Assembly: GCF_900182615.1 (NCBI RefSeq)
Contig: NZ_FXTE01000002.1
Location: 62,001-126,000, forward strand
DNA length: 64,000 nucleotides
From: Ruegeria faecimaris
GTDB taxonomy: Bacteria; Pseudomonadota; Alphaproteobacteria; Rhodobacterales; Rhodobacteraceae
Direction of reading: 5' to 3'
A program made the position numbers and the translations under genes. Each line of letters opens with the position of its first letter. Position 1 is the first letter of the stretch. The notes beneath the pieces were generated by a model. It was given only the letters and a program-made list of their open reading frames with translations. It made no database searches and was not told the DNA's origin. Below are positions 25,347 to 35,048 of this stretch, one piece after another.

Positions 25347-25849
25347 AGGGCACCTCCGATAACCAGAAGGATCAGCAGCACCAGAACCGCAGAGCCCATG
25401 CGACGCGGTCTGTCATTTTGCGGTGCGGATTGCGGCGCCGAATACGGTTTCGCGCTTTCCGTCTCAATCCGGCCACCTGCCCAGCTTGTTGCTTCTTCGG
25501 TGTAGAGGCCGATCAGGCGCAGCCTGCGGTCGGGGCGCAAAGCGGCTGCACGACCGCGAAATGCGGCGCTGTGGACCACCAGAACCCAGCCGTCAATCGC
25601 ATCCAGCGCTGTGTGGTCCAGCTGATCTGCGGACACGTCGCAGCCCTCGGTCAGATAGCCATAGAGGCCAAGGTCTTCGAGGTCCGAGACGGGAAAGACG
25701 TCAACCTGTTCGGGATCCAGCCCCGCTACCCCTAGAATCTGATCGGCGGCTCCGGGTTCGCGCAGAAACTTGGCCTCTTCCGGGCGCATGTCGAGTGCGA
25801 ACAGGCGGATAACGCCGTGTTCATGGGATGCGACGACCAGATCGCTCAT
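25331..25849 (-). CDS. Tail-anchored protein in the pyrB operon
   Basis: A 172-residue protein with a soluble acidic N-terminal domain of about 125 residues, a low-complexity linker with many Ser, Gln, Pro and Ala, a basic RPRRM stretch, and one C-terminal membrane helix ([18 protein letters not shown]) that ends the protein. This is a tail anchor with the domain in the cytosol. No known domain is recognised. It overlaps the pyrB stop by four bases and the next gene by sixteen. Database entries for such proteins may be labelled aspartate carbamoyltransferase from context, but the sequence gives no support for that. Confidence 0.7.
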   Translation of the reverse strand: MSDLVVASHEHGVIRLFALDMRPEEAKFLREPGAADQILGVAGLDPEQVDVFPVSDLEDLGLYGYLTEGCDVSADQLDHTALDAIDGWVLVVHSAAFRGRAAALRPDRRLRLIGLYTEEATSWAGGRIETESAKPYSAPQSAPQNDRPRRMGSAVLVLLILLVIGGALWLIL

Positions 25850-26781
25850 GCGGCCTCGCGCAGATTGCGGGCCAGCAGTTCCATCGCAGCCATGCGGACG
25901 GCGACACCCATCTCAACCTGCTCCTGAATGACCGAGCGGTTGATATCATCGGCTAGCGTTCCGTCAATCTCGACCCCGCGGTTCATTGGGCCGGGATGCA
26001 TTACAATGGCATCGGGTTTGGCCTGCGCCAGTTTGGCGGCATCCAGCCCGTAGCGATGATAGTATTCACGTTCCGAGGGGATGAACCCGCCATCCATCCG
26101 CTCTCTCTGAAGGCGCAGCATCATCACGACATCGACGTCTTGAAGGCCTTCGTTCATATCGTCATAGATCTCGGCTCCAAACTCGGCAAATTGGCTGGGG
26201 ACCAGCGTTGGTGGGCCGATCAGGCGAATGCGGTTTTCCATCTTGCCGAGCAGGATCAAGTTCGACCGCGCCACGCGGGAATGGGCGACGTCGCCGCAGA
26301 TCGCGATGTTCAACCGGTGCAGGCGACCCTTGGCGCGGCGAATGGTCAACGCATCCAGCAGCGCCTGTGTCGGGTGCTCATGCCGCCCGTCGCCTGCGTT
26401 CAGTACGGCGCAATTCACCTTCTGCGCCAACAGATCAACCGCGCCGGAATGCGGGTGCCGCACCACCAGAAGGTCGGGATGCATTGCGTTCAGCGTCATC
26501 GCCGTGTCGATCAGCGTCTCACCCTTTTTGATCGAGCTGGCCTGCATTGCCATATTCATCACATCCGCACCCAGCCGCTTGCCTGCCAGTTCGAAACTGG
26601 CCTGAGTACGGGTCGAGTTCTCAAAGAACATGTTGATTTGCGTCAGCCCGGCCAGCACATCCGAGTGCTTGTTCGGTTGCCGGTTCATCTCGACATAGGT
26701 CTCGGCCAGATCAAGAATGGCAGTAATATCGGATTGGGACAGGTGCTCGATGCCAAGAAGGTGACGATGGGCGAAACGCAT
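25846..26781 (-). CDS. pyrB: Aspartate carbamoyltransferase catalytic subunit
   Basis: PyrB (311 aa) condenses carbamoyl phosphate with aspartate in pyrimidine synthesis. All active-site motifs are intact: the carbamoyl-phosphate loop [12 protein letters not shown] (about 51-62), [30 protein letters not shown], and [12 protein letters not shown] near 265. ATG 26781 was chosen because AGGAG precedes it at good spacing, whereas the extension to 26802 has none. The following genes encode two membrane proteins and a metal-free dihydroorotase homologue rather than a PyrI regulatory chain, matching the class A type enzymes of pseudomonads. Confidence 0.95.
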   Translation of the reverse strand: MRFAHRHLLGIEHLSQSDITAILDLAETYVEMNRQPNKHSDVLAGLTQINMFFENSTRTQASFELAGKRLGADVMNMAMQASSIKKGETLIDTAMTLNAMHPDLLVVRHPHSGAVDLLAQKVNCAVLNAGDGRHEHPTQALLDALTIRRAKGRLHRLNIAICGDVAHSRVARSNLILLGKMENRIRLIGPPTLVPSQFAEFGAEIYDDMNEGLQDVDVVMMLRLQRERMDGGFIPSEREYYHRYGLDAAKLAQAKPDAIVMHPGPMNRGVEIDGTLADDINRSVIQEQVEMGVAVRMAAMELLARNLREAA

Positions 26782-26855
26782 GGGCGGACTCCTGTCTGAC
26801 AATCGGCCCGCTTATAGAAAGCCGCGCCGCGCAAGGCAACCTTGGGATCAAGGCG

Positions 26856-27470
26856 TTAGGGCAGTTTCTCGCATCCGCCTTCAGGCAAACACTGCTCGCC
26901 GGGTTTGCACCATTTGCCATAGCCGCAGTCGACGGCCTTAACCGGGACACATCCCTGATGGTCCGAGCATTTGAATCCAGGGCGACATTGCGATCCGGTT
27001 TTCTCGCACAAGAACCAACCAGGCTGTGCGCATCCTCCGCCTGGCAGGCAGGATGATCCGGCCGCACAGGTCAAGCCGTCGTCACAGGTGATGGGGCTGC
27101 CGCTGGTGGCTGAATCCGGGTCGAATTCGGGGGTGTTTCGCTGGCATTCCCCGCGCGCGTTGCAAAAGCTGTCGCCGGGGCAGTCCAGACGCGTGGTGCA
27201 TGCGTTGGCTCCTTTGGGTGCGCAGCGTAGACCGCCTGCCACGCAGCGCTCGAACGGGCCGCAGCTGCGGCCGCCGCCGCAATAGGTTCCGCCCAGCGGG
27301 ATGCAGTGGTTGTCAAAGCTGCATCTCTGCCCGCCGGAACAACAGCGGCTGCCACAGGCGAACTGACCCGCGCGGCACTGGTCGTTACGGTCAAACAGCT
27401 GCGCCGAAACAGGCCCGCTGGCCATGGCCAACAGCGCCCAAATTGAGAGGATTCGAAACAGGATCAGCAT
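26856..27470 (-). CDS. Secreted cysteine-rich protein
   Basis: A 204-residue secreted protein with a signal peptide ([19 protein letters not shown], cleavage before QLF) and 26 cysteines, an even number fitting 13 disulfides. The cysteines fall in short modules such as [38 protein letters not shown] and [13 protein letters not shown], each a few Gly/Pro-rich residues apart. This resembles eukaryotic EGF- or dickkopf-like small disulfide domains in spacing, but I cannot assign a named family. It is leftward, ends upstream of pyrB, and diverges from the uracil-DNA glycosylase gene. Function is unknown; adhesion or peptide binding is possible. Confidence 0.8.
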   Translation of the reverse strand: MLILFRILSIWALLAMASGPVSAQLFDRNDQCRAGQFACGSRCCSGGQRCSFDNHCIPLGGTYCGGGRSCGPFERCVAGGLRCAPKGANACTTRLDCPGDSFCNARGECQRNTPEFDPDSATSGSPITCDDGLTCAAGSSCLPGGGCAQPGWFLCEKTGSQCRPGFKCSDHQGCVPVKAVDCGYGKWCKPGEQCLPEGGCEKLP

Positions 27471-27555
27471 GATTGCCCCAATGGTCGGTGCGACCGAGCG
27501 CGCAATCAAGGCCAATTCGCTTTCCCTCGGTCAAAAGGAGGTTAGATTGAGGTCT

Positions 27556-28320
27556 ATGGAATCGGCTTTGGATTATCACACAGCGCGGGCTCTGCTGGAT
27601 TGGCAGATTGAACTGGGCGCGACGGAAGCGATCGGGGATGCCCCGGTGGACCGCTATGCGTTGCCCGACACCGCGCCCAAATCCAAAAAAGCCGCCGTGG
27701 CGCAAGCGGCGCCGGAAAAGCCCAAGCCGGTCGATGCGTTGGCGATTGCCGATTCAGTCGCCAAGACTGCTGGATCGCTGGACCAGTTGCGCGCTGCGAT
27801 GGATGCGTTTGATCATTGCGAGTTGAAACGTGGCGCGCGCCAGTTGGTGTTTGCCGACGGGACGCCGGGTGCTCGGGTGATGATTATAGGCGAGGCTCCG
27901 GGCCGGGATGAAGATCGCGAGGGCAAGCCCTTTGTTGGCCGGGCCGGGCAGTTGCTGGACAGGATGTTGTCCGCGATTGAGCTGAACCGTGCCGAAAACG
28001 TCTATATCACCAATGTTCTGCCCTGGCGGCCCCCGCAGAACCGGGATCCCAAGCCCGAAGAGATCGGCATGATGAAGCCGTTTCTGGAGCGCCACGTCGC
28101 ATTGGCCAAGCCCGAGGTTCTGGTCGTGATGGGCAATATCAGCTGTCAGGCGGTGCTGGGCAAACGCGGTATAACTCGGTTGCGCGGCCAGTGGGATCAG
28201 GCTTGGGGGCTGCCGGTCATCCCGATGTTTCACCCTGCTTACTTGCTGCGGCAACCGCCAATGAAACGGCAGGCCTGGGCAGATCTGTTGGAGTTGAAGG
28301 CCCGGCTGGAGGGCAAGTGA
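27556..28320 (+). CDS. Uracil-DNA glycosylase (family 4-like, few cysteines)
   Basis: A 254-residue uracil-DNA glycosylase-fold protein that removes uracil in base excision repair. The phosphate/uracil loop [20 protein letters not shown] (about residues 111-130) and the C-terminal [11 protein letters not shown] motif are clear. Family 4 enzymes hold a [4Fe-4S] cluster on four cysteines; here only one (DHCELKR) is in the first pair position, the PFLERH region has none, and one more (NISCQ) follows, so a cluster is unlikely. A Fe-S-free uracil-DNA glycosylase is known from Bradyrhizobium. An in-frame TTG at 27547 fits AAAAGGAGG better than ATG 27556 and may be the true start. Confidence 0.85.
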   Translation: MESALDYHTARALLDWQIELGATEAIGDAPVDRYALPDTAPKSKKAAVAQAAPEKPKPVDALAIADSVAKTAGSLDQLRAAMDAFDHCELKRGARQLVFADGTPGARVMIIGEAPGRDEDREGKPFVGRAGQLLDRMLSAIELNRAENVYITNVLPWRPPQNRDPKPEEIGMMKPFLERHVALAKPEVLVVMGNISCQAVLGKRGITRLRGQWDQAWGLPVIPMFHPAYLLRQPPMKRQAWADLLELKARLEGK

Positions 28321-28916
28321 TGCGCATCCTGGCCTTTTCCGACCTGCATATGGCGCGCAGTCGGGCGGTAGAATTGGTTGCCGCCAGCGCCGAGGCGGAT
28401 CTGGTGATCGGTGCTGGTGATTTCTGCAATATGCGGCAAGGGCTGGATCAGGCGATGGAGATGCTTGCAGGCATTTCGGCCCCTCTGGTCCTAACCCCCG
28501 GCAATGCCGAAAGCGTCCAAGAGCTGACAGCGGCTGTGCCCGAAGGTGTCCACGTGCTGCACGGCACCGGGATGACTGTGGACGGGATGCGCCTGTTTGG
28601 TCTGGGATATGGTGTGCCGGTGACGCCTTTTGGCGGTTGGTCCTGCGATCTGACCGAGGCCGAGGCCGCCGAGTTGCTGGATCGGTGCGACGCTGCCGAT
28701 ATTCTGATTACGCATTCTCCGCCCAAAGGGCATGGCGATGTCACGTCGATGGGCGGCGCCGTCGGTTCGGTCGCGGTGCGCGACGCGATCGAGCGGGTGC
28801 AGCCGCAGCTTTCTCTGCATGGCCATATCCATGACAGCTGGGGGTATCGCGGGGCAATCGGGCGCACCCAGGTGGCCAATCTGGGGCCCAGACCAAATTG
28901 GTTTGAGCTGCATTGA
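28320..28916 (+). CDS. Metallophosphoesterase
   Basis: A 198-residue calcineurin-like phosphoesterase. Metal ligands are visible in order: FSDLHMAR (D8, H10), GAGDFCN (D38 region), TPGNAE, THSPPKGHGD and LHGHIHDSWG. These are the standard block I-V motifs of the family. The start codon overlaps the stop of the uracil-DNA glycosylase (TGATG), which implies coupled translation. Substrate is unknown; DNA end processing, nucleotide or phosphoprotein cleavage are all possible. The next gene, a LysE exporter, overlaps its stop in the same way. Confidence 0.88.
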   Translation: MRILAFSDLHMARSRAVELVAASAEADLVIGAGDFCNMRQGLDQAMEMLAGISAPLVLTPGNAESVQELTAAVPEGVHVLHGTGMTVDGMRLFGLGYGVPVTPFGGWSCDLTEAEAAELLDRCDAADILITHSPPKGHGDVTSMGGAVGSVAVRDAIERVQPQLSLHGHIHDSWGYRGAIGRTQVANLGPRPNWFELH

Positions 28917-29536
28917 TGATCGAAACTGTGACCCTTCTGGCGTTTATACCGGCTGCGCTCGCTCTGAACCTCACACCCGGAGCTGATATGATGTTCTGCT
29001 TTGGGCAGGGCCTGCGCAAAGGCGCACGGCCCGCGCTTGCGGCCAGCGCCGGTATTTCTGCAGGGTCGATGGTGCATGTCCTGCTGGCTGGGCTTGGGTT
29101 TGGCGCGGCGGTATCCACGCTGCCCTGGCTGTTTGATGTGATCCGTTGGTTGGGGGTGGCCTATCTGCTGTATCTGGCCTGGCGTTCGATCCAAAACGGT
29201 GCTGTGCCGGCCGAGGCACTGGCACATAGCGGGAAACTTGCGTTTCGTGATGGGCTGCTGGTCAATCTCACCAATCCAAAGGTCATCCTGTTCGTGCTGG
29301 CCTTCATCCCGCAATTTGTGGACCCGGCCTTGGGGCCAATCTTGCCGCAGTTCCTGACCCTTGGCCTTATCATCGCGGTGGGCGGCTTTGTGGTGAACGG
29401 GATGGTCGGCATGTTTGCCGGTGGCGCGGGCCGAGTCTTGGTCTCGAACCCGCGTGCCTCGCGTTTCATGGGCTGGGTGACCGGAGGGATTTTTACGGCG
29501 CTCGCCATTCGGCTTGCGATTATGGAAAGGGCCTGA
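28916..29536 (+). CDS. LysE family amino acid exporter
   Basis: A 206-residue RhtB/LysE-type transporter with six hydrophobic helices. The N-terminal signature TPGADMMFCFGQGLRKGARPALAASAGISAG and the LVNLTNPKVILFVLAFIPQF block before helix 4 are diagnostic. It exports an amino acid or derivative from the cytosol; the substrate cannot be told. The ATG at 28916 overlaps the preceding stop as TGATG, so it is in the same operon as the uracil-DNA glycosylase and phosphoesterase. The MoaB gene begins six bases beyond its stop. Confidence 0.9.
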   Translation: MIETVTLLAFIPAALALNLTPGADMMFCFGQGLRKGARPALAASAGISAGSMVHVLLAGLGFGAAVSTLPWLFDVIRWLGVAYLLYLAWRSIQNGAVPAEALAHSGKLAFRDGLLVNLTNPKVILFVLAFIPQFVDPALGPILPQFLTLGLIIAVGGFVVNGMVGMFAGGAGRVLVSNPRASRFMGWVTGGIFTALAIRLAIMERA

Positions 29537-29542
29537 CGTCAT

Positions 29543-30085
29543 ATGTCACGCATCGACGAAAGCAAAAAATTCATTCCAGTTCGGATCGCCGTCCTCACTG
29601 TCTCGGATACGCGGACGCTGCCCGAGGACCGATCGGGACAGACTTTGGTGGATCGGATTCAGGCGGCGGGCCATTTGGTCGCGGACCGCAAGATCCTTCC
29701 GGATGAGCGCGGCCAGATTGCAGAACAGCTGCGCGTGTGGATCGCAGATCCTGAAATAGATGCCGTCATCTCGACCGGGGGTACCGGCCTGACAGGGCGC
29801 GACGTTACAGTCGAGGCGCATCGGGATGTCTACGAGAAGGAAATCGACGCGTTCGGCACGGTTTTTACAATCCTGTCGATGCAAAAGATCGGCACCTCTG
29901 CCGTCCAGTCGCGCGCCACAGGTGGCGTCGCCGGGGGCACCTATCTGTTTGCATTGCCCGGCAGCCCCGGTGCCTGCAAGGATGCCTGGGATGGAATATT
30001 GCTAAAACAGTTCGATTATCGTCACCGGCCCTGCAATTTCGTGGAAATTATGCCCAGATTGGACGAACATCTGCGACGGAAGTAA
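29543..30085 (+). CDS. moaB: Molybdenum cofactor biosynthesis protein B
   Basis: MoaB/MogA-type molybdopterin adenylyltransferase (180 aa), which activates molybdopterin with AMP before metal insertion. The nucleotide loop STGGTGLTGRDVTVEA (about residues 75-90), the N-terminal AVLTVSDTRTLPEDRSGQ and the GSPGAC loop are as expected. It is soluble and probably a hexamer. It is located at the end of the uracil-DNA glycosylase operon, while MobA, MobB, MoeA and FdhD lie 17 kb further on, so cofactor genes are in at least two places. Confidence 0.93.
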   Translation: MSRIDESKKFIPVRIAVLTVSDTRTLPEDRSGQTLVDRIQAAGHLVADRKILPDERGQIAEQLRVWIADPEIDAVISTGGTGLTGRDVTVEAHRDVYEKEIDAFGTVFTILSMQKIGTSAVQSRATGGVAGGTYLFALPGSPGACKDAWDGILLKQFDYRHRPCNFVEIMPRLDEHLRRK

Positions 30086-30189
30086 GCTGGTTACACGTTC
30101 AAATGTGTATTACCGCTTTGTGGCTTGGCATTTTTCGGGGCAAAGCTACCTTTTGAAATGCTAGCCTGATGCGAACGGGGTGATAGTAA

Positions 30190-31644
30190 ATGCGCTTTCT
30201 GAGGCAGAGCCTTGCCGGAGTTTTCCTGACGTCCTTGACGTTGGCACTCTTGTTTGTGGCGGTTCAGATGATCGCGGGTGCAGTGCAGGATGTTCTGACG
30301 CGCGAGGATGCCGCTCCGCAGGCGCGGGAGCGCATTTTTGCGGTTACTGTCCGGCATGCCGAAGTGGAAACCGTAACGCCTTATCTTGAAGCATTTGGTG
30401 AGGTGCAAAGCCGACGCCGCCTGGAACTGCGTGCAGCGCTTGGTGGCCGTGTGATTACCTTGTCCGAAGATTTCGAAGATGGCGGTGCCGTCACTGCAGG
30501 AGAGGTTCTGGTCGAGCTTGATCCGGCGGATGCACAATCGGCGCTGGATCGCGCCAAGTCGGACCTGCTGGATGCTCAGTTTGAGGAACGCGATGCCGAA
30601 CGGTCGCTGCTACTGGCGCAGGATGAGCTGAACTCGGCCGAGGCGCAGGCCGAATTGCGGGGCCGTGCCCTGCAGCGTCAAAAAGACTTGAAAAGCCGGG
30701 GGGTGGGCGCGGCGGCATCCGTGGAAGAGGCGGAACTGGCCGAGGCATCGGCACAGCAATCTGTTTTGGCCCGGAGGATCGCGCTGGCACAGGCGGAATC
30801 GCGCGTCGATCAGGCAACGACTTTGCTGGCACGTGCCCGTATCGCGCTTGCGGCTGCCGAACGTGATTTAGAAGACATGACCATCCGCGCTCGGTTTGGG
30901 GGAACATTGACCGACGTGACTTTGGTTGAGGGTCGCCTGGTGTCAGCCAACGAAAAACTGGCCGAATTGGTTGATCCCAAATCACTTGAGGTGGCCTTTC
31001 GCGTCTCGACCGCGCAATTCGTGCGCCTGCTGGATGCTGAAGGGGATCTGATCAATTCCCCGGTCACTGTATCGCTAGAGGTTACAGGAGCCGATCTTGC
31101 GGCACAGGGCCGCATAAGCCGCGATAGCGGCTCGGCGGGAGAAGGGCAAACCGGTCGCCTGCTTTATGCCTTGCTCGAGGATACTTCGGGATTCAAACCC
31201 GGTGATTTCGTGACAGTCTCGGTTCAGGAACAGCCGCTTGAGAACGTGGTGCGCCTGCCGTCTTCGGTTCTGGATTCAGCAGGGACGGTTCTGATTCTGG
31301 GCAAGGATGACCGGCTTGAGGTTCTACCAGTGCAGTTGATCCGCCGTCAGGGGGATGAGGTGCTGCTGCGCGGGCGGGGGTTGGAAAGTCGCGAGGTTGT
31401 CGTTGGTCGAACGCCTCTGCTTGGGGCCGGTGTCCGGGTCAGGCCGCTGCGGGATGAGGCCAACGCAGGGGGCCAGACGGATATGGTCGAGCTGTCCGAG
31501 GAACAGCGTGCCCAGCTGGTGGCGCAGGTCGAAGCCAGTGATGCATTGCCTCAAGATGTCAAAGCCCGCGTGCTGGGCCAACTGGGCGAAGCCAAGGTTC
31601 CCGCGTCGTTGGTGCGCAGCATCGAAAACCGAGCCGGAGGTTAG
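30190..31644 (+). CDS. RND efflux periplasmic adaptor (membrane fusion protein)
   Basis: A 484-residue adaptor of an RND efflux system. It begins with one membrane anchor (residues about 10-35), then a barrel-sandwich/lipoyl half (LRAALGGRVITLSEDFEDGGAVTAGEVLVELD), a long alpha-helical hairpin rich in Ala, Glu and Gln (about 115-225), the second lipoyl half (TIRARFGGTLTDVTLVEGRLVSANEKL), a beta-barrel and a membrane-proximal domain. It bridges the inner-membrane pump and an outer-membrane channel. The pump gene follows by five bases. No outer-membrane factor gene is adjacent; a TolC elsewhere is probably used. Confidence 0.9.
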   Translation: MRFLRQSLAGVFLTSLTLALLFVAVQMIAGAVQDVLTREDAAPQARERIFAVTVRHAEVETVTPYLEAFGEVQSRRRLELRAALGGRVITLSEDFEDGGAVTAGEVLVELDPADAQSALDRAKSDLLDAQFEERDAERSLLLAQDELNSAEAQAELRGRALQRQKDLKSRGVGAAASVEEAELAEASAQQSVLARRIALAQAESRVDQATTLLARARIALAAAERDLEDMTIRARFGGTLTDVTLVEGRLVSANEKLAELVDPKSLEVAFRVSTAQFVRLLDAEGDLINSPVTVSLEVTGADLAAQGRISRDSGSAGEGQTGRLLYALLEDTSGFKPGDFVTVSVQEQPLENVVRLPSSVLDSAGTVLILGKDDRLEVLPVQLIRRQGDEVLLRGRGLESREVVVGRTPLLGAGVRVRPLRDEANAGGQTDMVELSEEQRAQLVAQVEASDALPQDVKARVLGQLGEAKVPASLVRSIENRAGG

Positions 31645-31649
31645 GCGCG

Positions 31650-34600
31650 ATGATGCGCGAAATTCCCGGCGCGGCTGGGGGGATACTCAGCTATTTCACG
31701 CGCCACAGGACGGTCGCCAACCTGCTGCTGCTAGTTATGCTGGTGCTGGGCGCGGCGGCCATCCCGAATATGCGGGCGCAGTTCTTTCCCGATGTGATCC
31801 TTGAACGGGTGGATGTCAGCGTTAGCTGGGATGGAGCTGGCCCTGAAGATGTTGATAATGGCATCGTTCAGTTGTTGGAGCCGGCCCTTCTGGCCGTTGA
31901 AGGCGTGTCCAGCACCTCTTCGACTTCGCGCGAGGGCACAGCCCAGATCCGGATGGAGTTCGAGCCGAACTGGGATATGTCTCGCGCGGTCGAAGAGGTC
32001 AGAACAGCGGTCGACAGTGTCACCAACCTGCCAAACGACGCTGATGAGCCGACCATCCGACGCGGTGCCTGGCGCGATCGCGTCACGGATGTTGTCGTCA
32101 CTGGCCCTGTCGATCCTGAACAGCTGGCCAAGTTCACCGATGAGCTGATCAACCGTTTGTTCGCTGTTGGCGTGACCCGCACCACGATCCGGGGCCTCGC
32201 CGCGCCGCGCGTTGTAGTCGAGGTGCCCACAGCACAGCTGATCGCCAACGACATCACCCTATCCGAGATCGCCTTAGCCATCGCTGCCGAGGTCAACGCC
32301 AATCCGGCGGGGGATGTGACGGGGGCCAATGCGCGCATTCGCACCGGCACCGAAAAGCGCAGCCCGGAAGAGATCGAAGGGATTACGCTGCGCAATTTCG
32401 CGGATGGCTCAAAGCTGTTGATCGGTGACGTGGCGCAGATCCAGATTGAAGGTGTCACCAGAAATCGTAGCTATTTTGTTGGCAAGAATCCGGCAATGTC
32501 CGTTCGTGTGGATCGGTCAAATCTGGGCGACGCGATAGAAATTCAACACACGGTCGAAGATGTCGTCTCGCAGATGCAAGCCAGCCTGCCCGAGGGCGTA
32601 AAGGCCGAGCTGATCCGGACACGGGCGCAAGCGATCACCGACCGGCTGGATATTCTGGTCGATAACGGGCTGGTTGGGCTGGGTCTTGTGGTCTGCCTTC
32701 TGTTTCTGTTTCTGAATGCGCGGATTGCCTTTTGGGTTGCCGCGGGTATCCCGGTGGCAATGTCGGCGGCGATTGCGTTCATGTATATTGGCGGCCTGTC
32801 GATCAACATGGTGTCGTTGTTCGGCTTGATTATCACTCTGGGTATCGTCGTGGATGACGCCATCGTTGTGGGTGAACATGCCGATTTTCGCGCGCGACGG
32901 CTGGGAGAGCAACCAATGGTGGCCGCCGAACGCGCCGCACGTCGCATGGCGATGCCGGTCTTTGCTGCGACGCTGACCACGGTTATTGCCTTTTTTGGCC
33001 TGACTGCGATTGGTGGACGTTTCGGAGAGTTAATCCGCGATATCCCCTTCACGGTGATAGCGGTATTGATCGCCTCGCTGATCGAATGCTTTCTGATCCT
33101 GCCCAACCATATGGCCCACGCGATTGCGCACTCTGCCAAGGAACATTGGTATGACCTGCCGAACCGTGTGGTGAACAAGGGGTTTCGCTGGGTGCGCGAT
33201 ACGCTGTTCCGACCGCTGATCGCCTGGGTAATCTGGGCACGCTATGTGGTGGTGTCGGCGATGATCGTCATTCTGGCCAGCCAGATTTCCCTGTTCATCC
33301 GCGGGGACGTGAACTGGCGGTTCTTCAATGCGCCCGAGCGTGGATCGGTTACAGGCAATTTTATCATGGCCGAGGGCGCAGGCCGCGCGGATACGTTGGC
33401 CATGATGCACCAACTACAGGCCTCAGTAGAGGCGCTTGGCCAACGCTATGAAGAGCGGCACGGGCGCAACCCCATTGATTACGTGCTGGCCGAGATCGGG
33501 GGATCCGCGGGCCGTGCACTTTCGGCAGCGGATGGCAAGGACACGGATTTGCTGGGCGGGATTTCGATCGAGTTGATAGATGCCGACCTGCGCCCCTATT
33601 CGAGCTTCGAGTTTGTCGGAGAGTTGCAGGAAATGGCGCCAAGCCATCCCAAACTTGAGCTGCTCAGCTTCAGGGGCTGGCGGTCTGGTCCGGGAGGAGA
33701 TGCGATTGACGTGCAGCTCTACGGCGCCGATGTGAACACGCTTAAAACGGCTTCCGAGGACTTGCAGGTCGCGCTTTCGAAATACCCTGAGGTTTCAGCG
33801 CTGGAAGACAATCTGGCCTATGACAAGGAAGAATACATTTTGGATCTGACCGCGCAGGGACAGGCGCTGGGCTTTCGGATCGAAACATTGGGCCGGGTGC
33901 TGCGGGACCGTCTGAACGGGATCGAGGCCGCGACCTTCCCGGATGGCCCGCGCAGTGCCGAGATCCGGGTTGAATTGCCTGAAGGAGAACTGACCGCCGA
34001 TTTCCTGGAACGCACACTGATGCGCACGCCAGATGGGGTCTATGTCCCGTTGGCCGATATCGTTTCGGTTCAGCGCAAATCCGGATTCTCGACCGTGCGG
34101 CGTGAAAACGGGCTGCGGGTGATTTCGGTCTATGGCGATATCTCCGAGGATGATCCAACACGCGCGGCCGAGATCGCCCGTGCGATGAGCGAGGAAATTC
34201 TGCCCAATATCGCAGCCACACGTCAGGTCGAGTGGACCATGGCAGGTCTGAGCGAGCAGGAAGAAGAGTTTCTGTCCGAAGCCCGTACCGGTCTGATCCT
34301 GTGCCTGACAGGCATCTATCTGGTGCTGGCCTGGGTCTTTGCCAGTTGGACCCGACCATTGGTGGTGATGGCGATCATTCCGTTTGGTTTGGTCGGAGCC
34401 ATTTGGGGTCATTATATCTGGGAGGTTCCGCTCAGCATGTTCACGGTTGTTGGTCTGCTGGGGATGACCGGAATCATCATCAACGACTCGATTGTTCTGG
34501 TGACGACGATTGACGAGTATCAGCAGACTCGTGGGCTGGTGCCGTCCATCATCGAGGGGACATCGGACAGATTGCGGCCAGTGATGCTGACGACGCTGAC

Positions 34601-35048
34601 CACGGTTCTGGGCCTGACCCCACTGTTGTACGAAGGATCGCAGCAGGCACAGTTCCTCAAACCGACCGTGATCACGCTGGTCTATGGGTTGGCGTTTGGG
34701 ATGGTGCTGGTATTGCTGCTCGTTCCTGCCCTGCTGGGGATCCTGAACGATCTGTCGCGGCCAATGACGGCCATGCGTCGCGCAATTCGGGCGCCGGATC
34801 GTGTGGTGCAGGGGGCGCTTGTTGTCACCGGGTTTGCCTTGATGCTCTGGTTTGCGTTGACGATGATCTGGCCTGCGGTGACCGGGTTTCCACCGGGCCT
34901 TGTTTCGGGGCTTTATGCCGGGCCAGAGGGCCCCTCAATCCTGCGGATGGGGTTAGGAGCTTTTACTGCCGGCGCCACGGTGATTCTGGTGGTGAGCATT
35001 GTTTTGTCGGGCCTGTTGTACGCCCGTCTCAAAGGACGCACCGCCTAG
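31650..35048 (+). CDS. RND efflux transporter permease
   Basis: A 1132-residue inner-membrane RND pump powered by proton flow. The usual plan is present: TM1 after residue 25, a large periplasmic loop, TM2-6 with LGIVVDDAIVVGEHADFRAR (TM4 proton-relay aspartates), a second loop and TM7-12 with LVGAIWGHYIWEVPLSMFTVVGLLGMTGIIINDS in the second half. About 100 extra residues at the C-terminus add two further hydrophobic helices, beyond the common length of about 1040. Substrates may include drugs, bile acids or organic solvents. It converges on the NUDIX gene with a 4-base overlap of the stops. Confidence 0.95.
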   Translation: MMREIPGAAGGILSYFTRHRTVANLLLLVMLVLGAAAIPNMRAQFFPDVILERVDVSVSWDGAGPEDVDNGIVQLLEPALLAVEGVSSTSSTSREGTAQIRMEFEPNWDMSRAVEEVRTAVDSVTNLPNDADEPTIRRGAWRDRVTDVVVTGPVDPEQLAKFTDELINRLFAVGVTRTTIRGLAAPRVVVEVPTAQLIANDITLSEIALAIAAEVNANPAGDVTGANARIRTGTEKRSPEEIEGITLRNFADGSKLLIGDVAQIQIEGVTRNRSYFVGKNPAMSVRVDRSNLGDAIEIQHTVEDVVSQMQASLPEGVKAELIRTRAQAITDRLDILVDNGLVGLGLVVCLLFLFLNARIAFWVAAGIPVAMSAAIAFMYIGGLSINMVSLFGLIITLGIVVDDAIVVGEHADFRARRLGEQPMVAAERAARRMAMPVFAATLTTVIAFFGLTAIGGRFGELIRDIPFTVIAVLIASLIECFLILPNHMAHAIAHSAKEHWYDLPNRVVNKGFRWVRDTLFRPLIAWVIWARYVVVSAMIVILASQISLFIRGDVNWRFFNAPERGSVTGNFIMAEGAGRADTLAMMHQLQASVEALGQRYEERHGRNPIDYVLAEIGGSAGRALSAADGKDTDLLGGISIELIDADLRPYSSFEFVGELQEMAPSHPKLELLSFRGWRSGPGGDAIDVQLYGADVNTLKTASEDLQVALSKYPEVSALEDNLAYDKEEYILDLTAQGQALGFRIETLGRVLRDRLNGIEAATFPDGPRSAEIRVELPEGELTADFLERTLMRTPDGVYVPLADIVSVQRKSGFSTVRRENGLRVISVYGDISEDDPTRAAEIARAMSEEILPNIAATRQVEWTMAGLSEQEEEFLSEARTGLILCLTGIYLVLAWVFASWTRPLVVMAIIPFGLVGAIWGHYIWEVPLSMFTVVGLLGMTGIIINDSIVLVTTIDEYQQTRGLVPSIIEGTSDRLRPVMLTTLTTVLGLTPLLYEGSQQAQFLKPTVITLVYGLAFGMVLVLLLVPALLGILNDLSRPMTAMRRAIRAPDRVVQGALVVTGFALMLWFALTMIWPAVTGFPPGLVSGLYAGPEGPSILRMGLGAFTAGATVILVVSIVLSGLLYARLKGRTA

